In this document: piece by piece, positions 15,109-25,083 of the stretch
Position numbering within the stretch: the stretch's first letter is position 1
Layout of the letters: every line of letters begins with the position of its first letter
Assembly: GCF_000239855.1 (NCBI RefSeq)
Contig: NZ_BADT01000002.1
Coordinates: 1 to 42,165, forward strand
Origin: Pseudoalteromonas sp. BSi20652
GTDB taxonomy: Bacteria > Pseudomonadota > Gammaproteobacteria > Enterobacterales > Alteromonadaceae
Direction of reading: 5' to 3'
DNA: 42,165 nt
Position numbers and translations under genes: made by a program
The notes under the pieces: model-generated
Database searches by the model: none
What the model saw: only the letters and a program-made list of their open reading frames with translations
What the model was told of the DNA's origin: nothing

Positions 15109-17547
15109 CTAGTTACACTGATCTTGAACTATATCGCTGATTGACTGCCATACGCGTGCTGGCAGTAATGCTTTAAGGTGTGCGTAGGTTTCACATAGTT
15201 GTGTGCTACCTACTAAGCCCTTATCACCTTCTGTTATTAACGACTCGCCACGTAAGTTTTCAATAAAGCTAACAAGTACTTTTTTATCAAAAAATTCAGG
15301 TGTTTTAATACCATGCAGTGTACCTAAACGCTGTGCGAGTACTTGGCTTTCTCTCTCAAGTTCTGCTTTTTCAATGCCATCACTTGTTTGAATAAAACCG
15401 ATTACAATAGCGTATCGTTGCAGGGTAAAGCTAAGTGCTCGTCCAAGCATTTCTAGCTTAGCTAAGCAGTCATTACTGTTCGTTATATGAATGTTATCGC
15501 CATCAAACTCAATTAAATTTTGATCGGCAAAATTAGCTAAAATACGCGTTATATAGTTTTCATCAAGAGGCTGTAAATACCATTCTTTAGCAAACAACGG
15601 ATAAAACGTTTTTACAAGTTGCTGGCATTGAGCAATAGTTGTGCTGTGTTGTTTAAATAGATGTAGTGCAATTAAGCTTGGTACTGCAAACAAGTGCAAA
15701 ATATTGTTTCGGTAGTAATTAAACAGTACTTTTTCTTTATCGCTAATCGTAATAATTTCGCCAAACTCATCACTGATAACTTCAAACTTATTAAGCTTTA
15801 ATGCATGCGTTAGTAATTGCTCTGGTGTTTCGTCTGGTGTAGTTACTTTATTACTGTAGCTGGCATCGCGCTGTAAGCGCAGATAAAAATCAAGCTGTGC
15901 TAATAGCTTTGGTTTACTCAATGCTTGTTTATCGTTAACCAGTAAAATCATCGCGAGTAAGTTAACCGCATTAAGCGCCGCTGCATTATTAATTTTAACC
16001 ATTACTTGGTCGGCAAGTTTAGTTACTTGTGGTGCTAACCATTGTGGCTTTTGCACGTCAGTTGGGTGTATTGAATCACGCCAATTTGGTTGGTTATCGT
16101 TTAAGTATTGGTTAATAGAGATTGGATCGCCAAAGTTTAAATTACCACGACCGTAGTTTTTAAGGTTTTTGATTGCCTTAAAAATACCAAATATAGATTC
16201 GCCTTTTTTATCTTTACCATCAAGCTCTTTAAGGTAGGTGTTAATTTCCATTACGTGCTCGTAGCCAATGTACACAGGAACGATAGATATTGGTCTGTCT
16301 ATTCCGCGTAGCATTGCTTGTAATGTCATAGATAGCATACCCGTTTTAGGCGGGAGTAAGCGTCCAGTTCGGCTTCGACCGCCCTCCGTGTAAAACTTAA
16401 CAGAGTAACCTTTAATAAACAGTTGGCTTAAATATTCTTTGAATATGGCAGAATAAAGTTTATTACCTGCAAATGAGCGACGAATAAAAAACGCACCAGA
16501 TCGTCTAAATATGCCACCGGCAGGGAAAAAGTTAAGATTTATACCAGCAGCTATATGCGGAGGTACTAAACCTAAATGATAAATAGAGTAAGTAAGCAGT
16601 AAGTAATCCATATGGCTGCGATGACAAGGCATATAAATTATTTCATGTCCTTTATCAGTTAGTTCATGAATTTGCTCTGCGTGTTTAATATCAATACCGT
16701 TATAAAGCTTATTCCATAACCAAGTTAAAAACCGCTCAGCGACACGTATCATTGCTTCAGAGTAATTAGCGGCTATTTCATCAAGTAGCTTAAGTGCATT
16801 TTGACGCGCTTCAGTTTGGCTAATATTTTTAGCGTTAGCTTCATCTTGAATTGCTTTTTTTATGGTCGGTGATGCTAATAATGAATTAAACAATTGCTCG
16901 CGCGATGGCATTTTAGGGCCAGTAGCCGCGAGTTTTTGGCGCTTAAAGTGAACACGAGCTACACGTAATAATTTATGCGGTAACTCACTTACATCTGCTT
17001 TTTCATTTACTAAAAGCGATAGGTCGAGCGGTTGGCTAAAGCGAATAAAGTTATCGCGTCCTGAGAACAGCACCACAAAAAACTTTCTAAACCAGCTAGG
17101 AGTCAAAGAGTGCGTAATTAAAGTGCGTAGTCCAGGCTTTTCTTTACCAGGATCGCGACCCCATAAAATAGTTACAGGAACCACTTGTACGTTTTGTTGC
17201 CCACTTTGTATTAAGTACTCAATAATTTGCTTACCTTGATCTAAAGCATTGGTTGGCTTTGCTTTATCACCAAATAATGGTGGTGGGTTTTTAATTCCGA
17301 TAAAACGTTCTAAATTTTGAGTGCCTAACACTTGTTCATCAGTTGGGCTCGGTAAGCCATTTTTTTTACATGCATGTGCGAGGGCAGCTAAATCAAATCG
17401 TGAATTTAGACGCACTATATAAAATGTAGGGTACTTGGGATTTAGGTCATACTGTTTAATAGGGTTCTCTGGCAGTACTTTGCTTTTTACAAATAAGCGG
17501 CTGAATCCAGCAGATAGAACATTTAAACAATAATTAAAAATACGCAT
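15109..17547 (-). CDS. plsB: Glycerol-3-phosphate 1-O-acyltransferase PlsB
   Basis: Membrane-associated enzyme that makes 1-acyl-glycerol-3-phosphate, the first step of phospholipid synthesis. 812 residues, normal for PlsB. The catalytic HX4D box is HRSHMD (His309-Asp314) within MPCHRSHMDYLLLTY; further motifs are GAFFIRR, the substrate-binding YTEGGRSRTGRLLPPK, and ISIVPVYIGYEH. There is no duplicated or missing block. Transcribed away from the S10 operon; the two promoters share the region 17548-17750. Confidence 0.97.
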   Translation of the reverse strand: MRIFNYCLNVLSAGFSRLFVKSKVLPENPIKQYDLNPKYPTFYIVRLNSRFDLAALAHACKKNGLPSPTDEQVLGTQNLERFIGIKNPPPLFGDKAKPTNALDQGKQIIEYLIQSGQQNVQVVPVTILWGRDPGKEKPGLRTLITHSLTPSWFRKFFVVLFSGRDNFIRFSQPLDLSLLVNEKADVSELPHKLLRVARVHFKRQKLAATGPKMPSREQLFNSLLASPTIKKAIQDEANAKNISQTEARQNALKLLDEIAANYSEAMIRVAERFLTWLWNKLYNGIDIKHAEQIHELTDKGHEIIYMPCHRSHMDYLLLTYSIYHLGLVPPHIAAGINLNFFPAGGIFRRSGAFFIRRSFAGNKLYSAIFKEYLSQLFIKGYSVKFYTEGGRSRTGRLLPPKTGMLSMTLQAMLRGIDRPISIVPVYIGYEHVMEINTYLKELDGKDKKGESIFGIFKAIKNLKNYGRGNLNFGDPISINQYLNDNQPNWRDSIHPTDVQKPQWLAPQVTKLADQVMVKINNAAALNAVNLLAMILLVNDKQALSKPKLLAQLDFYLRLQRDASYSNKVTTPDETPEQLLTHALKLNKFEVISDEFGEIITISDKEKVLFNYYRNNILHLFAVPSLIALHLFKQHSTTIAQCQQLVKTFYPLFAKEWYLQPLDENYITRILANFADQNLIEFDGDNIHITNSNDCLAKLEMLGRALSFTLQRYAIVIGFIQTSDGIEKAELERESQVLAQRLGTLHGIKTPEFFDKKVLVSFIENLRGESLITEGDKGLVGSTQLCETYAHLKALLPARVWQSISDIVQDQCN

Positions 17548-17750
17548 CGACTCACCATATTGAGAGTATTAAGGGCAAAATTAGCGCAGTAGGATACCAT
17601 AATATCTAAAAATCACTTAGTTTGCGTAATTAAGGTGTTAACTTGTTTTATTGACTAACAGTAGAGGCATTAGTTCAAGTATAGCTAGTAAGCATATATG
17701 GGCGCTTATTTAATCAAATTTATAGTTATTGTATTGTTTCTAAATAGTTG

Positions 17751-17778
17751 TTGCATTTATCACCAATACCTCTATAAT
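17751..17778 (+). promoter_or_regulatory. Promoter of the S10 operon
   Basis: TTGCAT (17751-17756), 16-base spacer, perfect TATAAT (17773-17778). Transcription would start near 17785 and give a leader of about 180 bases before rpsJ. The rest of 17548-17750 shows nothing beyond a possible plsB promoter. Confidence 0.85.
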
Positions 17779-17784
17779 ACGCAG

Positions 17785-18277
<493 letters not shown>

Positions 18278-18304
18278 TCGAAAGATTAGAGAGGTTTTAG
18301 GAAA

Positions 18305-18940
18305 ATGGCATTAGGTCTAGTCGGTCGTAAAGTGGGTATGACACGAATCTTCACTGAAGATGGTGTATCTATCCCTGTGACAGTTATTGAAGCGACACCT
18401 AACCGCATTGCTCAGATCAAATCTGACGCAACAGACGGTTATAACGCGCTTCAAGTAACCGCAGGCACTAAAAAAGCAAGTCGTGTAAACAAAGCTAAAG
18501 CGGGTCATTTCGCTAAAGCTGGTGTTGAAGCGGGTCGCGGTCTGTGGGAATTCCGCCTTAACGGTGGTGAAGGCGATTTTGAAGTAGGCGCAGAGCTTAC
18601 TGTTGAATTATTCAACGAAATCAACAAGGTTGACGTAACCGGTACTTCTAAAGGTAAAGGTTTCCAAGGTGGTGTTAAGCGCTGGAATTTCAGCATGCAA
18701 GACGCTACACATGGTAACTCTCTATCTCACCGTGCTCCTGGTTCAATCGGTCAAAACCAATCACCTGGTAAGGTGTTTAAAGGTAAGAAAATGGCCGGTC
18801 ATATGGGTGCTGAGCGTGTAACGACTCAAAACTTAGAACTAGTTCGCGTTGACGCTGAGCGTAATTTGCTTTTAGTTAAGGGTGCAGTACCTGGAGCTAT
18901 TGGCGGTGACGTTATCGTTAAACCAGCTGTTAAAGCATAA
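18305..18940 (+). CDS. rplC: 50S ribosomal protein L3
   Basis: 211 residues, full length, opening [20 protein letters not shown]. The long loop reaching the peptidyl transferase centre is recognisable by [20 protein letters not shown] and [10 protein letters not shown]. An AGGA site precedes the ATG. Twenty-seven bases separate it from rpsJ. Confidence 0.98.
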   Translation: MALGLVGRKVGMTRIFTEDGVSIPVTVIEATPNRIAQIKSDATDGYNALQVTAGTKKASRVNKAKAGHFAKAGVEAGRGLWEFRLNGGEGDFEVGAELTVELFNEINKVDVTGTSKGKGFQGGVKRWNFSMQDATHGNSLSHRAPGSIGQNQSPGKVFKGKKMAGHMGAERVTTQNLELVRVDAERNLLLVKGAVPGAIGGDVIVKPAVKA

Positions 18941-18957
18941 GTCCTGGAGATTTAGTG

Positions 18958-19563
18958 ATGGAATTAGCAATTAAAGACGCTTCTGGCGGTCTTGAAGTTT
19001 CTGAAGCTACTTTTGGACGTGAGTTTAACGAAGCATTAGTACACCAAGTAGTTGTTGCATACGCAGCAGGCGCTCGTCAAGGTACTCGTGCTCAGAAGAC
19101 ACGTTCTGAAGTAAGCGGTGGTGGTAAAAAACCATGGGCTCAAAAAGGTACTGGCCGTGCACGTGCCGGTACAATCCGTAGCCCAATTTGGCGTTCAGGT
19201 GGCGTTAGCTTTGCAGCTAAACCACAAGACCACAGCCAAAAAGTAAACCGTAAAATGTACCGTGGTGCGATTAAAAGCATCTTATCTGAATTAGTTCGTC
19301 AAGAGCGTTTAATCGTTGTTGAAAGTTTTGCTCTAGCAGCACCAAAAACTAAAGAACTAGTTGCTAAGCTTAAAGAACTTGAGCTTAAAGATGTTCTTAT
19401 CGTGACTGAAGAAGTAGATGAAAATCTATTCTTATCGGCACGCAACCTTTATAAGGTTGACACGCGTGATGTAGCTGGTATCGATCCTGTAAGCTTAATT
19501 GCTTTCGACAAGGTACTTATTACAGCCGCTGCTGTTAAGCAACTTGAGGAGGCGCTAGCATGA
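18958..19563 (+). CDS. rplD: 50S ribosomal protein L4, likely operon regulator
   Basis: 201 residues from ATG 18958 ([11 protein letters not shown]), with GGAG 11 bases upstream; a GTG three bases earlier is possible but unlikely. The conserved loop [20 protein letters not shown] is present. In enterobacteria free L4 represses this operon by acting on the leader. Overlaps rplW by four bases (ATGA). Confidence 0.98.
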
Positions 19564-19862
19564 TTCGCGAAGAACGTCTTTTAAAAGTGATCGTTGCTCC
19601 ACATATCTCTGAAAAAAGCACAATTGCAGCTGAAGAAAACAATACTATTGTTTTTAAAGTAGCAACTGACGCAACTAAAGCTGAAGTTAAAGTAGCAGTT
19701 GAGAAGCTTTTTGAAGTAGAAGTAACGGGTGTTCGCACACTTAATGTTAAGGGTAAAACAAAACGTACTGGCGCACGTTTCGGTCGTCGTAACGACTGGA
19801 AAAAAGCTTACGTTACTCTTAAAGAAGGTAGTGAACTAGACTTTGTCGGCGGCGCCGAGTAA
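19560..19862 (+). CDS. rplW: 50S ribosomal protein L23
   Basis: 100 residues, usual length. Sits at the polypeptide exit and is the docking site for trigger factor and SRP. Features: [20 protein letters not shown] and the basic loop [20 protein letters not shown]. The start overlaps the rplD stop, with a GGAGG site inside rplD. Confidence 0.98.
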   Translation: MIREERLLKVIVAPHISEKSTIAAEENNTIVFKVATDATKAEVKVAVEKLFEVEVTGVRTLNVKGKTKRTGARFGRRNDWKKAYVTLKEGSELDFVGGAE

Positions 19863-19877
19863 TAAGGGGATAGAATT

Positions 19878-20702
19878 ATGGCACTTCAAAAGTGTAAGCC
19901 TACTTCTGCGGGCCGTCGTCACCTAGTTAAAGTGGTTAACTCTGATCTACATAAGGGTAAGCCATACGCACCACTTTTAGAGAAAAACTCTAAATCAGGT
20001 GGTCGTAATAACAATGGTCGTATTACGGTTCGTCATATCGGTGGTGGTCATAAGCAACATTACCGTTTAATCGATTTTAAACGTACTAAAGATGGCATTC
20101 CAGCCACTGTTGAACGTTTAGAATACGATCCAAATCGTAGCGCAAACATCGCTCTTGTATTATATGCAGACGGTGAGCGTCGTTACATTATCGCACCTAA
20201 AGGCTTAAAAGCTGGCGATGCAATCCAGTCTGGTGTTGATGCACCAATCAAACCTGGTAATGCATTACCAATGCGTAATATGCCTGTAGGTTCGACTGTT
20301 CACAACGTAGAATTAAAACCAGGTAAAGGTGCTCAAATCGCACGTTCTGCTGGTGCATACGTTCAAATCCTTGCTCGTGATGGTCAGTATGTAACATTAC
20401 GTCTTCGTTCAGGCGAAGTTCGTAAAGTTGAATCTGATTGTCGTGCGACTCTAGGTGAAGTAGGCAATGCTGAGCATATGCTTCGTTCACTTGGTAAAGC
20501 AGGTGCAAATCGCTGGCGTGGTATTCGTCCGACAGTTCGTGGTGTTGCCATGAACCCGGTAGATCACCCACACGGTGGTGGTGAAGGTCGTACATCTGGT
20601 GGTCGTCATCCTGTGTCTCCATGGGGTAAACCGACTAAGGGTGCGAAGACGCGTAAGAACAAGCGTACGGATAAATTTATAGTACGTCGTCGTACTAAGT
20701 AA
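19878..20702 (+). CDS. rplB: 50S ribosomal protein L2
   Basis: 274 residues. Core protein of the peptidyl transferase region. Conserved C-terminal [18 protein letters not shown] with the key histidine is present, as are the RNA-binding segments near [19 protein letters not shown]. Shine-Dalgarno AAGGGG upstream. Confidence 0.98.
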   Translation: MALQKCKPTSAGRRHLVKVVNSDLHKGKPYAPLLEKNSKSGGRNNNGRITVRHIGGGHKQHYRLIDFKRTKDGIPATVERLEYDPNRSANIALVLYADGERRYIIAPKGLKAGDAIQSGVDAPIKPGNALPMRNMPVGSTVHNVELKPGKGAQIARSAGAYVQILARDGQYVTLRLRSGEVRKVESDCRATLGEVGNAEHMLRSLGKAGANRWRGIRPTVRGVAMNPVDHPHGGGEGRTSGGRHPVSPWGKPTKGAKTRKNKRTDKFIVRRRTK

Positions 20703-20708
20703 TATTGA

Positions 20709-20996
<288 letters not shown>

Positions 20997-21009
20997 GAGG
21001 GGAAGATAA

Positions 21010-21342
21010 ATGCAAGCATTAGCTAAACATAAATTCGCCTCTGGTTCGGCGCAAAAAGCACGTCTAGTTGCAGATCAGATCCGCGGGTTACCTGTAGATC
21101 GCGCACTAGAAATCCTGGCGTACAGCCCGAAGAAAGCGGCTGTATTAGTTAAGAAAGTACTTGAGTCTGCTATTGCTAACGCAGAGCATAACGAAGGTGC
21201 TGACATTGATGAGCTACGCATAACAACGATTTTTGTGGACGATGGTCCAACAATGAAACGTATTATGCCTCGTGCTAAAGGACGCGCAGACCGCATCCTT
21301 AAGCGTACAAGCCATATCACTGTTATGGTTTCAGATAGCTAG
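21010..21342 (+). CDS. rplV: 50S ribosomal protein L22
   Basis: 110 residues. Lines the exit tunnel with a beta hairpin; the tip region [15 protein letters not shown] is intact, with no macrolide-resistance type insertion or deletion visible. GAGGGGA site upstream. Confidence 0.98.
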
Positions 21343-21353
21343 GAGTATAAGTA

Positions 21354-22055
21354 ATGGGACAAAAAGTTCATCCTACTGGTATTCGCCTAGGTATATCTAA
21401 ACCTTGGGTTTCTACCTGGTACGCGAGTTCAAAAGATTTCTCTGCACAGCTTTTTGGCGATCACAAAGTACGTACATTCCTTACTAAGGAATTGAAAACG
21501 GCTTCTGTGTCTAAAATCGTTATTGAGCGTCCAGCAAAATCAATCCGTGTAACAATTCATACGGCTCGTCCGGGTGTTGTTATCGGTAAAAAAGGCGAAG
21601 ACGTAGAAAAATTACGTCAAGCGGTAACTAAAATCGCTGGTGTACCTGCTCAGATAAATATTTCTGAAGTACGTAAACCAGAACTAGATGCACAACTAGT
21701 AGCAGACGGCATTGCCTCTCAACTAGAACGTCGTGTTATGTTCCGTCGCGCTATGAAGCGTTCGGTACAAAATGCAATGCGCATCGGTTCTAAAGGGATT
21801 AAAGTTGAAGTTAGCGGTCGTCTTGGCGGCGCTGAAATCGCACGTTCAGAATGGTATCGTGAAGGTCGTGTACCTCTACATACTCTTCGTGCTGATATCG
21901 ATTACGCAACTTCTGAAGCCTTAACCACTTATGGTATCATTGGTGTTAAAGTTTGGATCTTCAAAGGCGAAGTTATTGGTGGTTTACCACTAGTACAAGA
22001 GCAAGAGAAGCCAGCTAAACGCGCACCAAAGAAAGCCAAGAAAAGTGCTAAGTAG
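21354..22055 (+). CDS. rpsC: 30S ribosomal protein S3
   Basis: 233 residues with an RNA-binding KH domain ([17 protein letters not shown]) and the conserved [14 protein letters not shown]. The C-terminus is a short Lys/Ala-rich tail. AGGAG site upstream. Confidence 0.98.
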   Translation: MGQKVHPTGIRLGISKPWVSTWYASSKDFSAQLFGDHKVRTFLTKELKTASVSKIVIERPAKSIRVTIHTARPGVVIGKKGEDVEKLRQAVTKIAGVPAQINISEVRKPELDAQLVADGIASQLERRVMFRRAMKRSVQNAMRIGSKGIKVEVSGRLGGAEIARSEWYREGRVPLHTLRADIDYATSEALTTYGIIGVKVWIFKGEVIGGLPLVQEQEKPAKRAPKKAKKSAK

Positions 22056-22067
22056 AGGTAGCGAGTA

Positions 22068-22481
22068 ATGTTACAGCCAAAACGTACAAAATTCCGTAAA
22101 ATGCACAAAGGCCGCAACCGCGGTCTAGCGCAAAACGGTAACAAAGTAAGCTTCGGTACTTTCGGATTGAAAGCAACTGGCCGTGGCCGTATGACTGCTC
22201 GTCAAATCGAAGCAGCTCGTCGTGCTATGACGCGTCACGTGAAACGTCAAGGTAAAATCTGGATTCGTGTCTTCCCTGACAAACCGATTACAGAAAAACC
22301 TCTTGAAGTTCGTATGGGTAAAGGTAAAGGTTCTGTTGAATATTGGGTTGCTGAAATTCAGCCTGGTAAAGTACTTTACGAAATGGAAGGTGTTTCAGAA
22401 GAGCTTGCTCGTGAAGCGTTTGACCTTGCTGCTCGTAAACTGCCATTCAAAACAACTTTCGTAACTCGGACGGTAATGTGA
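22068..22481 (+). CDS. rplP: 50S ribosomal protein L16
   Basis: 137 residues, [19 protein letters not shown]. It includes the segment around [16 protein letters not shown] near the A-site tRNA. Its TGA shares bases with the rpmC start (TGATG). Confidence 0.98.
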   Translation: MLQPKRTKFRKMHKGRNRGLAQNGNKVSFGTFGLKATGRGRMTARQIEAARRAMTRHVKRQGKIWIRVFPDKPITEKPLEVRMGKGKGSVEYWVAEIQPGKVLYEMEGVSEELAREAFDLAARKLPFKTTFVTRTVM

Positions 22482-22672
22482 TGAAAGCTAGCGAACTAAA
22501 AGACAAAAGCGTAGAAGAGCTTAATGCTGAACTTCTAGGACTACTTCGTGAGCAATTTAATATGCGCATGCAAGCTAGCACTGGTCAGTTAGCTCAGACA
22601 CACACGCTAAGAACAGTACGCCGCGATATCGCGCGTGTAAAAACAGTTATTAACCAGAAGGCAGGTCAATAA
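22481..22672 (+). CDS. rpmC: 50S ribosomal protein L29
   Basis: 63 residues from ATG 22481 ([14 protein letters not shown]); the GTG three bases before is in frame but not typical. Two long helices; conserved [14 protein letters not shown]. The TAA overlaps the rpsQ ATG by one base. Confidence 0.97.
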   Translation: MKASELKDKSVEELNAELLGLLREQFNMRMQASTGQLAQTHTLRTVRRDIARVKTVINQKAGQ

Positions 22673-22929
22673 TGAGCGATAAAATTCGTACTCTTCAAGG
22701 CCGTGTAATCAGCGACAAGATGGAAAAATCTTTCACTATCGCTATCGCACGTTATGTGAAGCACCCAATTTATGGGAAATTCATTAAACGTACGACTAAG
22801 TTACACGTACATGACGAAAATAACACAGCAAAAGCGGGTGACGTAGTTACTATCCGTGAATGCGCACCAATTTCTAAGAATAAATCTTGGACTTTAGTAG
22901 ACGTTATTTCTAGTCCAAAACAAGCTTAA
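22672..22929 (+). CDS. rpsQ: 30S ribosomal protein S17
   Basis: 85 residues, OB fold: [17 protein letters not shown] and [18 protein letters not shown]. Last gene of the S10 operon, followed directly by a strong terminator. Confidence 0.98.
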   Translation: MSDKIRTLQGRVISDKMEKSFTIAIARYVKHPIYGKFIKRTTKLHVHDENNTAKAGDVVTIRECAPISKNKSWTLVDVISSPKQA

Positions 22930-22953
22930 TTTTTTAATTAAGTTAGTTTTGAA

Positions 22954-22983
22954 AAAAAGCCCCGGCATTAGCTGGGGCTTTTT
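22954..22983 (+). terminator. Terminator of the S10 operon
   Basis: AAAAAGCCCC / GGGGCTTTTT with an inner GC/GC pair and ATTA loop, then more T. It lies 25 bases after rpsQ. Confidence 0.94.
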
Positions 22984-23103
22984 GCTTTTAGTACTGCAGT
23001 AAAGCCACTTATTGATGGTTTTTAACCTAATAACAGTGCCTCCCTAAATGAACTAAACCTGCCTAATTATACTCATAGAATAAACTGTTCACAGGGAGCG
23101 GAT

Positions 23104-23865
23104 GTGTTTAAAGGTAACTATAAAGCGTGGGGTATATCAATTGGTTTGCATGTTGTTGTTATTTATTTGATTTCGAGGCAAACGATTGAGATAGCACAAC
23201 CCCCTACAGGCAAAGTAATAAAAGCTTATGTAATGGTGGACCTTGCAACATTAACTAGTAATAAAAATAGTAAGCAACCCAGTGCTTCATTCTCTGAAAA
23301 TAATACTGATCTTGATGCAAGTGAGTTAACAGCTAAGCCGCTTAAAGAACGTGATTTTGAAAACGACAAGCAATTAGAATCAGATTTACCGGATGGTGCT
23401 ATTACAGCAAATGGAAATACGGCCACAAGTACCGATGGAAAAAAGCATAATGTTGATAAGGTAGTTATTGATAATATAAAGAGTAAGGTTAATTCAAAAG
23501 CTAAACAGCAGTCATTTAAAAAGCTTAACCCTTACGCATTGATACCTCAGTTTTCAACTTCAAATAAGGCCATTGTATCGTTTGATTACACGCAAATAGC
23601 AACTTTGCCAAATAGTAAAAACCACCAACAAATTACGGTTCCTATTGAGCATTCTAGTGATTTAAAATCAGTGATATTATGGCAAAACGCTGATGGAGGT
23701 AAGCGAACGGAGATGTATAAAGGTATGTGTTATGACATCGATTTCAATGGTGTGATGGGGAAAGTAGGGTTGCCGCAAGGATCACCAAGGCCATGTAAAA
23801 ATAACGATGCTATTTTATTCGATAAAATAATGGATAAATGGAACGTTAAAAAGCAAATTCGGTAG
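23104..23865 (+). CDS. Membrane-anchored protein with TonB-like architecture, unknown function
   Basis: 253 residues. Start GTG 23104 is supported by GGGAG six bases upstream; the ATG two bases earlier is in another frame. A short N-terminus leads to one membrane helix (about 9-25, WGISIGLHVVVIYLIS), reminiscent of TonB-type anchors. A long polar, Ser/Asn/Lys-rich spacer of about 120 residues follows, and then a compact C-terminal domain with two Cys (MCYDIDF, PRPCKNN) that could form a disulfide in the periplasm. The proline-rich stretch and a clear TonB C-terminal fold are lacking. Convergent with the neighbouring HTH gene, five bases apart. Confidence 0.68.
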   Translation: MFKGNYKAWGISIGLHVVVIYLISRQTIEIAQPPTGKVIKAYVMVDLATLTSNKNSKQPSASFSENNTDLDASELTAKPLKERDFENDKQLESDLPDGAITANGNTATSTDGKKHNVDKVVIDNIKSKVNSKAKQQSFKKLNPYALIPQFSTSNKAIVSFDYTQIATLPNSKNHQQITVPIEHSSDLKSVILWQNADGGKRTEMYKGMCYDIDFNGVMGKVGLPQGSPRPCKNNDAILFDKIMDKWNVKKQIR

Positions 23866-23870
23866 TGGGT

Positions 23871-24407
23871 TCATAATTTACGAAACTTATGTGTTTGCGA
23901 TAAAACGCCTATTACGACTGACACTAAAATACACAGCACAGAGCTTACAATTAAAAAGCGGTTTTCAATCCGGCTAACTTGTCTTTCGCCCACAATTTGG
24001 TATGTAACATCCCCCTCTATAAATCGCTCGCCTTGATATTGCTGAGTCACATTAAACGCTAAAAAATCCCTTAGCTTTGCTTGATAGGTGAAGTAGGTTT
24101 CTGGATAAAAAATTTCATATGTTGCACACAGCCATATTACAAGACTAGTGATAAACAGGAGCAAACTCATAAGCGGCATTTTTTTAAATGATGTGTGTTG
24201 TGATGGTTTTGAGGGTGAATACTTATCTAAACACGCTTCGCCATAGCAAAGTTCGAGCTTTTCAATTACCTCAGTGGAAGGAATAAATTGTCCATTTTCG
24301 AGCTTAGATAAGTAAGACTGCTGGATACCAATTTCACGTGCAGCAAATGCTTGGGTCCACTTTTTGTTTGCTCTAATGCGTTTTAATTCTGTTCCTAATG
24401 ATGACAT
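23871..24407 (-). CDS. Membrane-anchored XRE-type HTH regulator
   Basis: 178 residues. An N-terminal helix-turn-helix of the Cro/C1 (XRE) type covers about 5-62 (KWTQAFAAREIGIQQSYLSKLE is the core, seen in parts). Two membrane helices follow, at about 78-98 and 146-167, with a loop of about 45 residues between them that would face the periplasm. This suggests a one-component membrane sensor that could read an envelope signal. The ligand is unknown. Divergent from the exported protein gene at 24591, which is a likely target. Confidence 0.82.
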   Translation of the reverse strand: MSSLGTELKRIRANKKWTQAFAAREIGIQQSYLSKLENGQFIPSTEVIEKLELCYGEACLDKYSPSKPSQHTSFKKMPLMSLLLFITSLVIWLCATYEIFYPETYFTYQAKLRDFLAFNVTQQYQGERFIEGDVTYQIVGERQVSRIENRFLIVSSVLCILVSVVIGVLSQTHKFRKL

Positions 24408-24590
24408 GTTTCCATACTCTAATTGTTTACTTACCCGCGCATTATCGCTAAAAATGAGTTTTTTAAATAGCCTGCTGAGTTATATTCATGGCGATGAATA
24501 AAAAGAATATCATGAATATTAGTGAGTTATATATTAATTAGGTGTTTTTTAGTTATGCTAAGCAGACTTATTAATAAAGGAGTATAACTA

Positions 24591-25055
24591 ATGAAAACGT
24601 ATTTTTATAAAGCAGTAATCTGTATTACCTTGGGGTTTTTATCCTCAGCATGTATTGCAGAGCCAGTATTTGCGATTAAAGCAACTATTTATAAATTAGA
24701 AAATAATATAACCATAGACAGCCAAGTAGATGAAACACTAAAAAATCTACAACCCATTCATCAACCTCAACTATTAGCCAGCTTAAACAAAAGTGCATTA
24801 ATAGAAATAGGTGACGATGAGCAGTTAACAGCCCTTGAGATTAAAACAAATAAAGAAGGCAGCTATTTTAACGCGAGTATGAAACTTAAAGAAAAAGTAG
24901 ACAGCCAATGGGAGTCTATTACGTCTTTTATGCCAAATATTCCAAATGGGCAAACGGTGTATTTTAGTCGCACATTTGCAGACAATGTATGGGTGATTAA
25001 ACTAACAGGGCAGCGCTATGAGTCTATTGCGCTTGGTCAGGCGAGTTTTAAATAG
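24591..25055 (+). CDS. Exported protein of unknown function
   Basis: 154 residues with a signal peptide of about 23-28 residues (KAVICITLGFLSSACIAEP). Cys21 in SSAC could be a lipobox, although the sequence after it looks like a normal cleavage site. The mature part is mainly beta in character with FAIKATIYKLENN near its start and WVIKLTGQRYESIALG at the end. Strong site AAGGAG before ATG. Faces the membrane HTH regulator across a 183-base gap with imperfect inverted repeats (ATTCAT...ATGAAT near 24483-24498). Confidence 0.7.
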   Translation: MKTYFYKAVICITLGFLSSACIAEPVFAIKATIYKLENNITIDSQVDETLKNLQPIHQPQLLASLNKSALIEIGDDEQLTALEIKTNKEGSYFNASMKLKEKVDSQWESITSFMPNIPNGQTVYFSRTFADNVWVIKLTGQRYESIALGQASFK

Positions 25056-25083
25056 CTTCAGCCTTGGCTGAAGCTATATTTCT

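Noticed and set aside
20248-20622. 124-codon antisense frame within rplB
   Set aside because: Antisense shadow of a highly conserved ribosomal gene.
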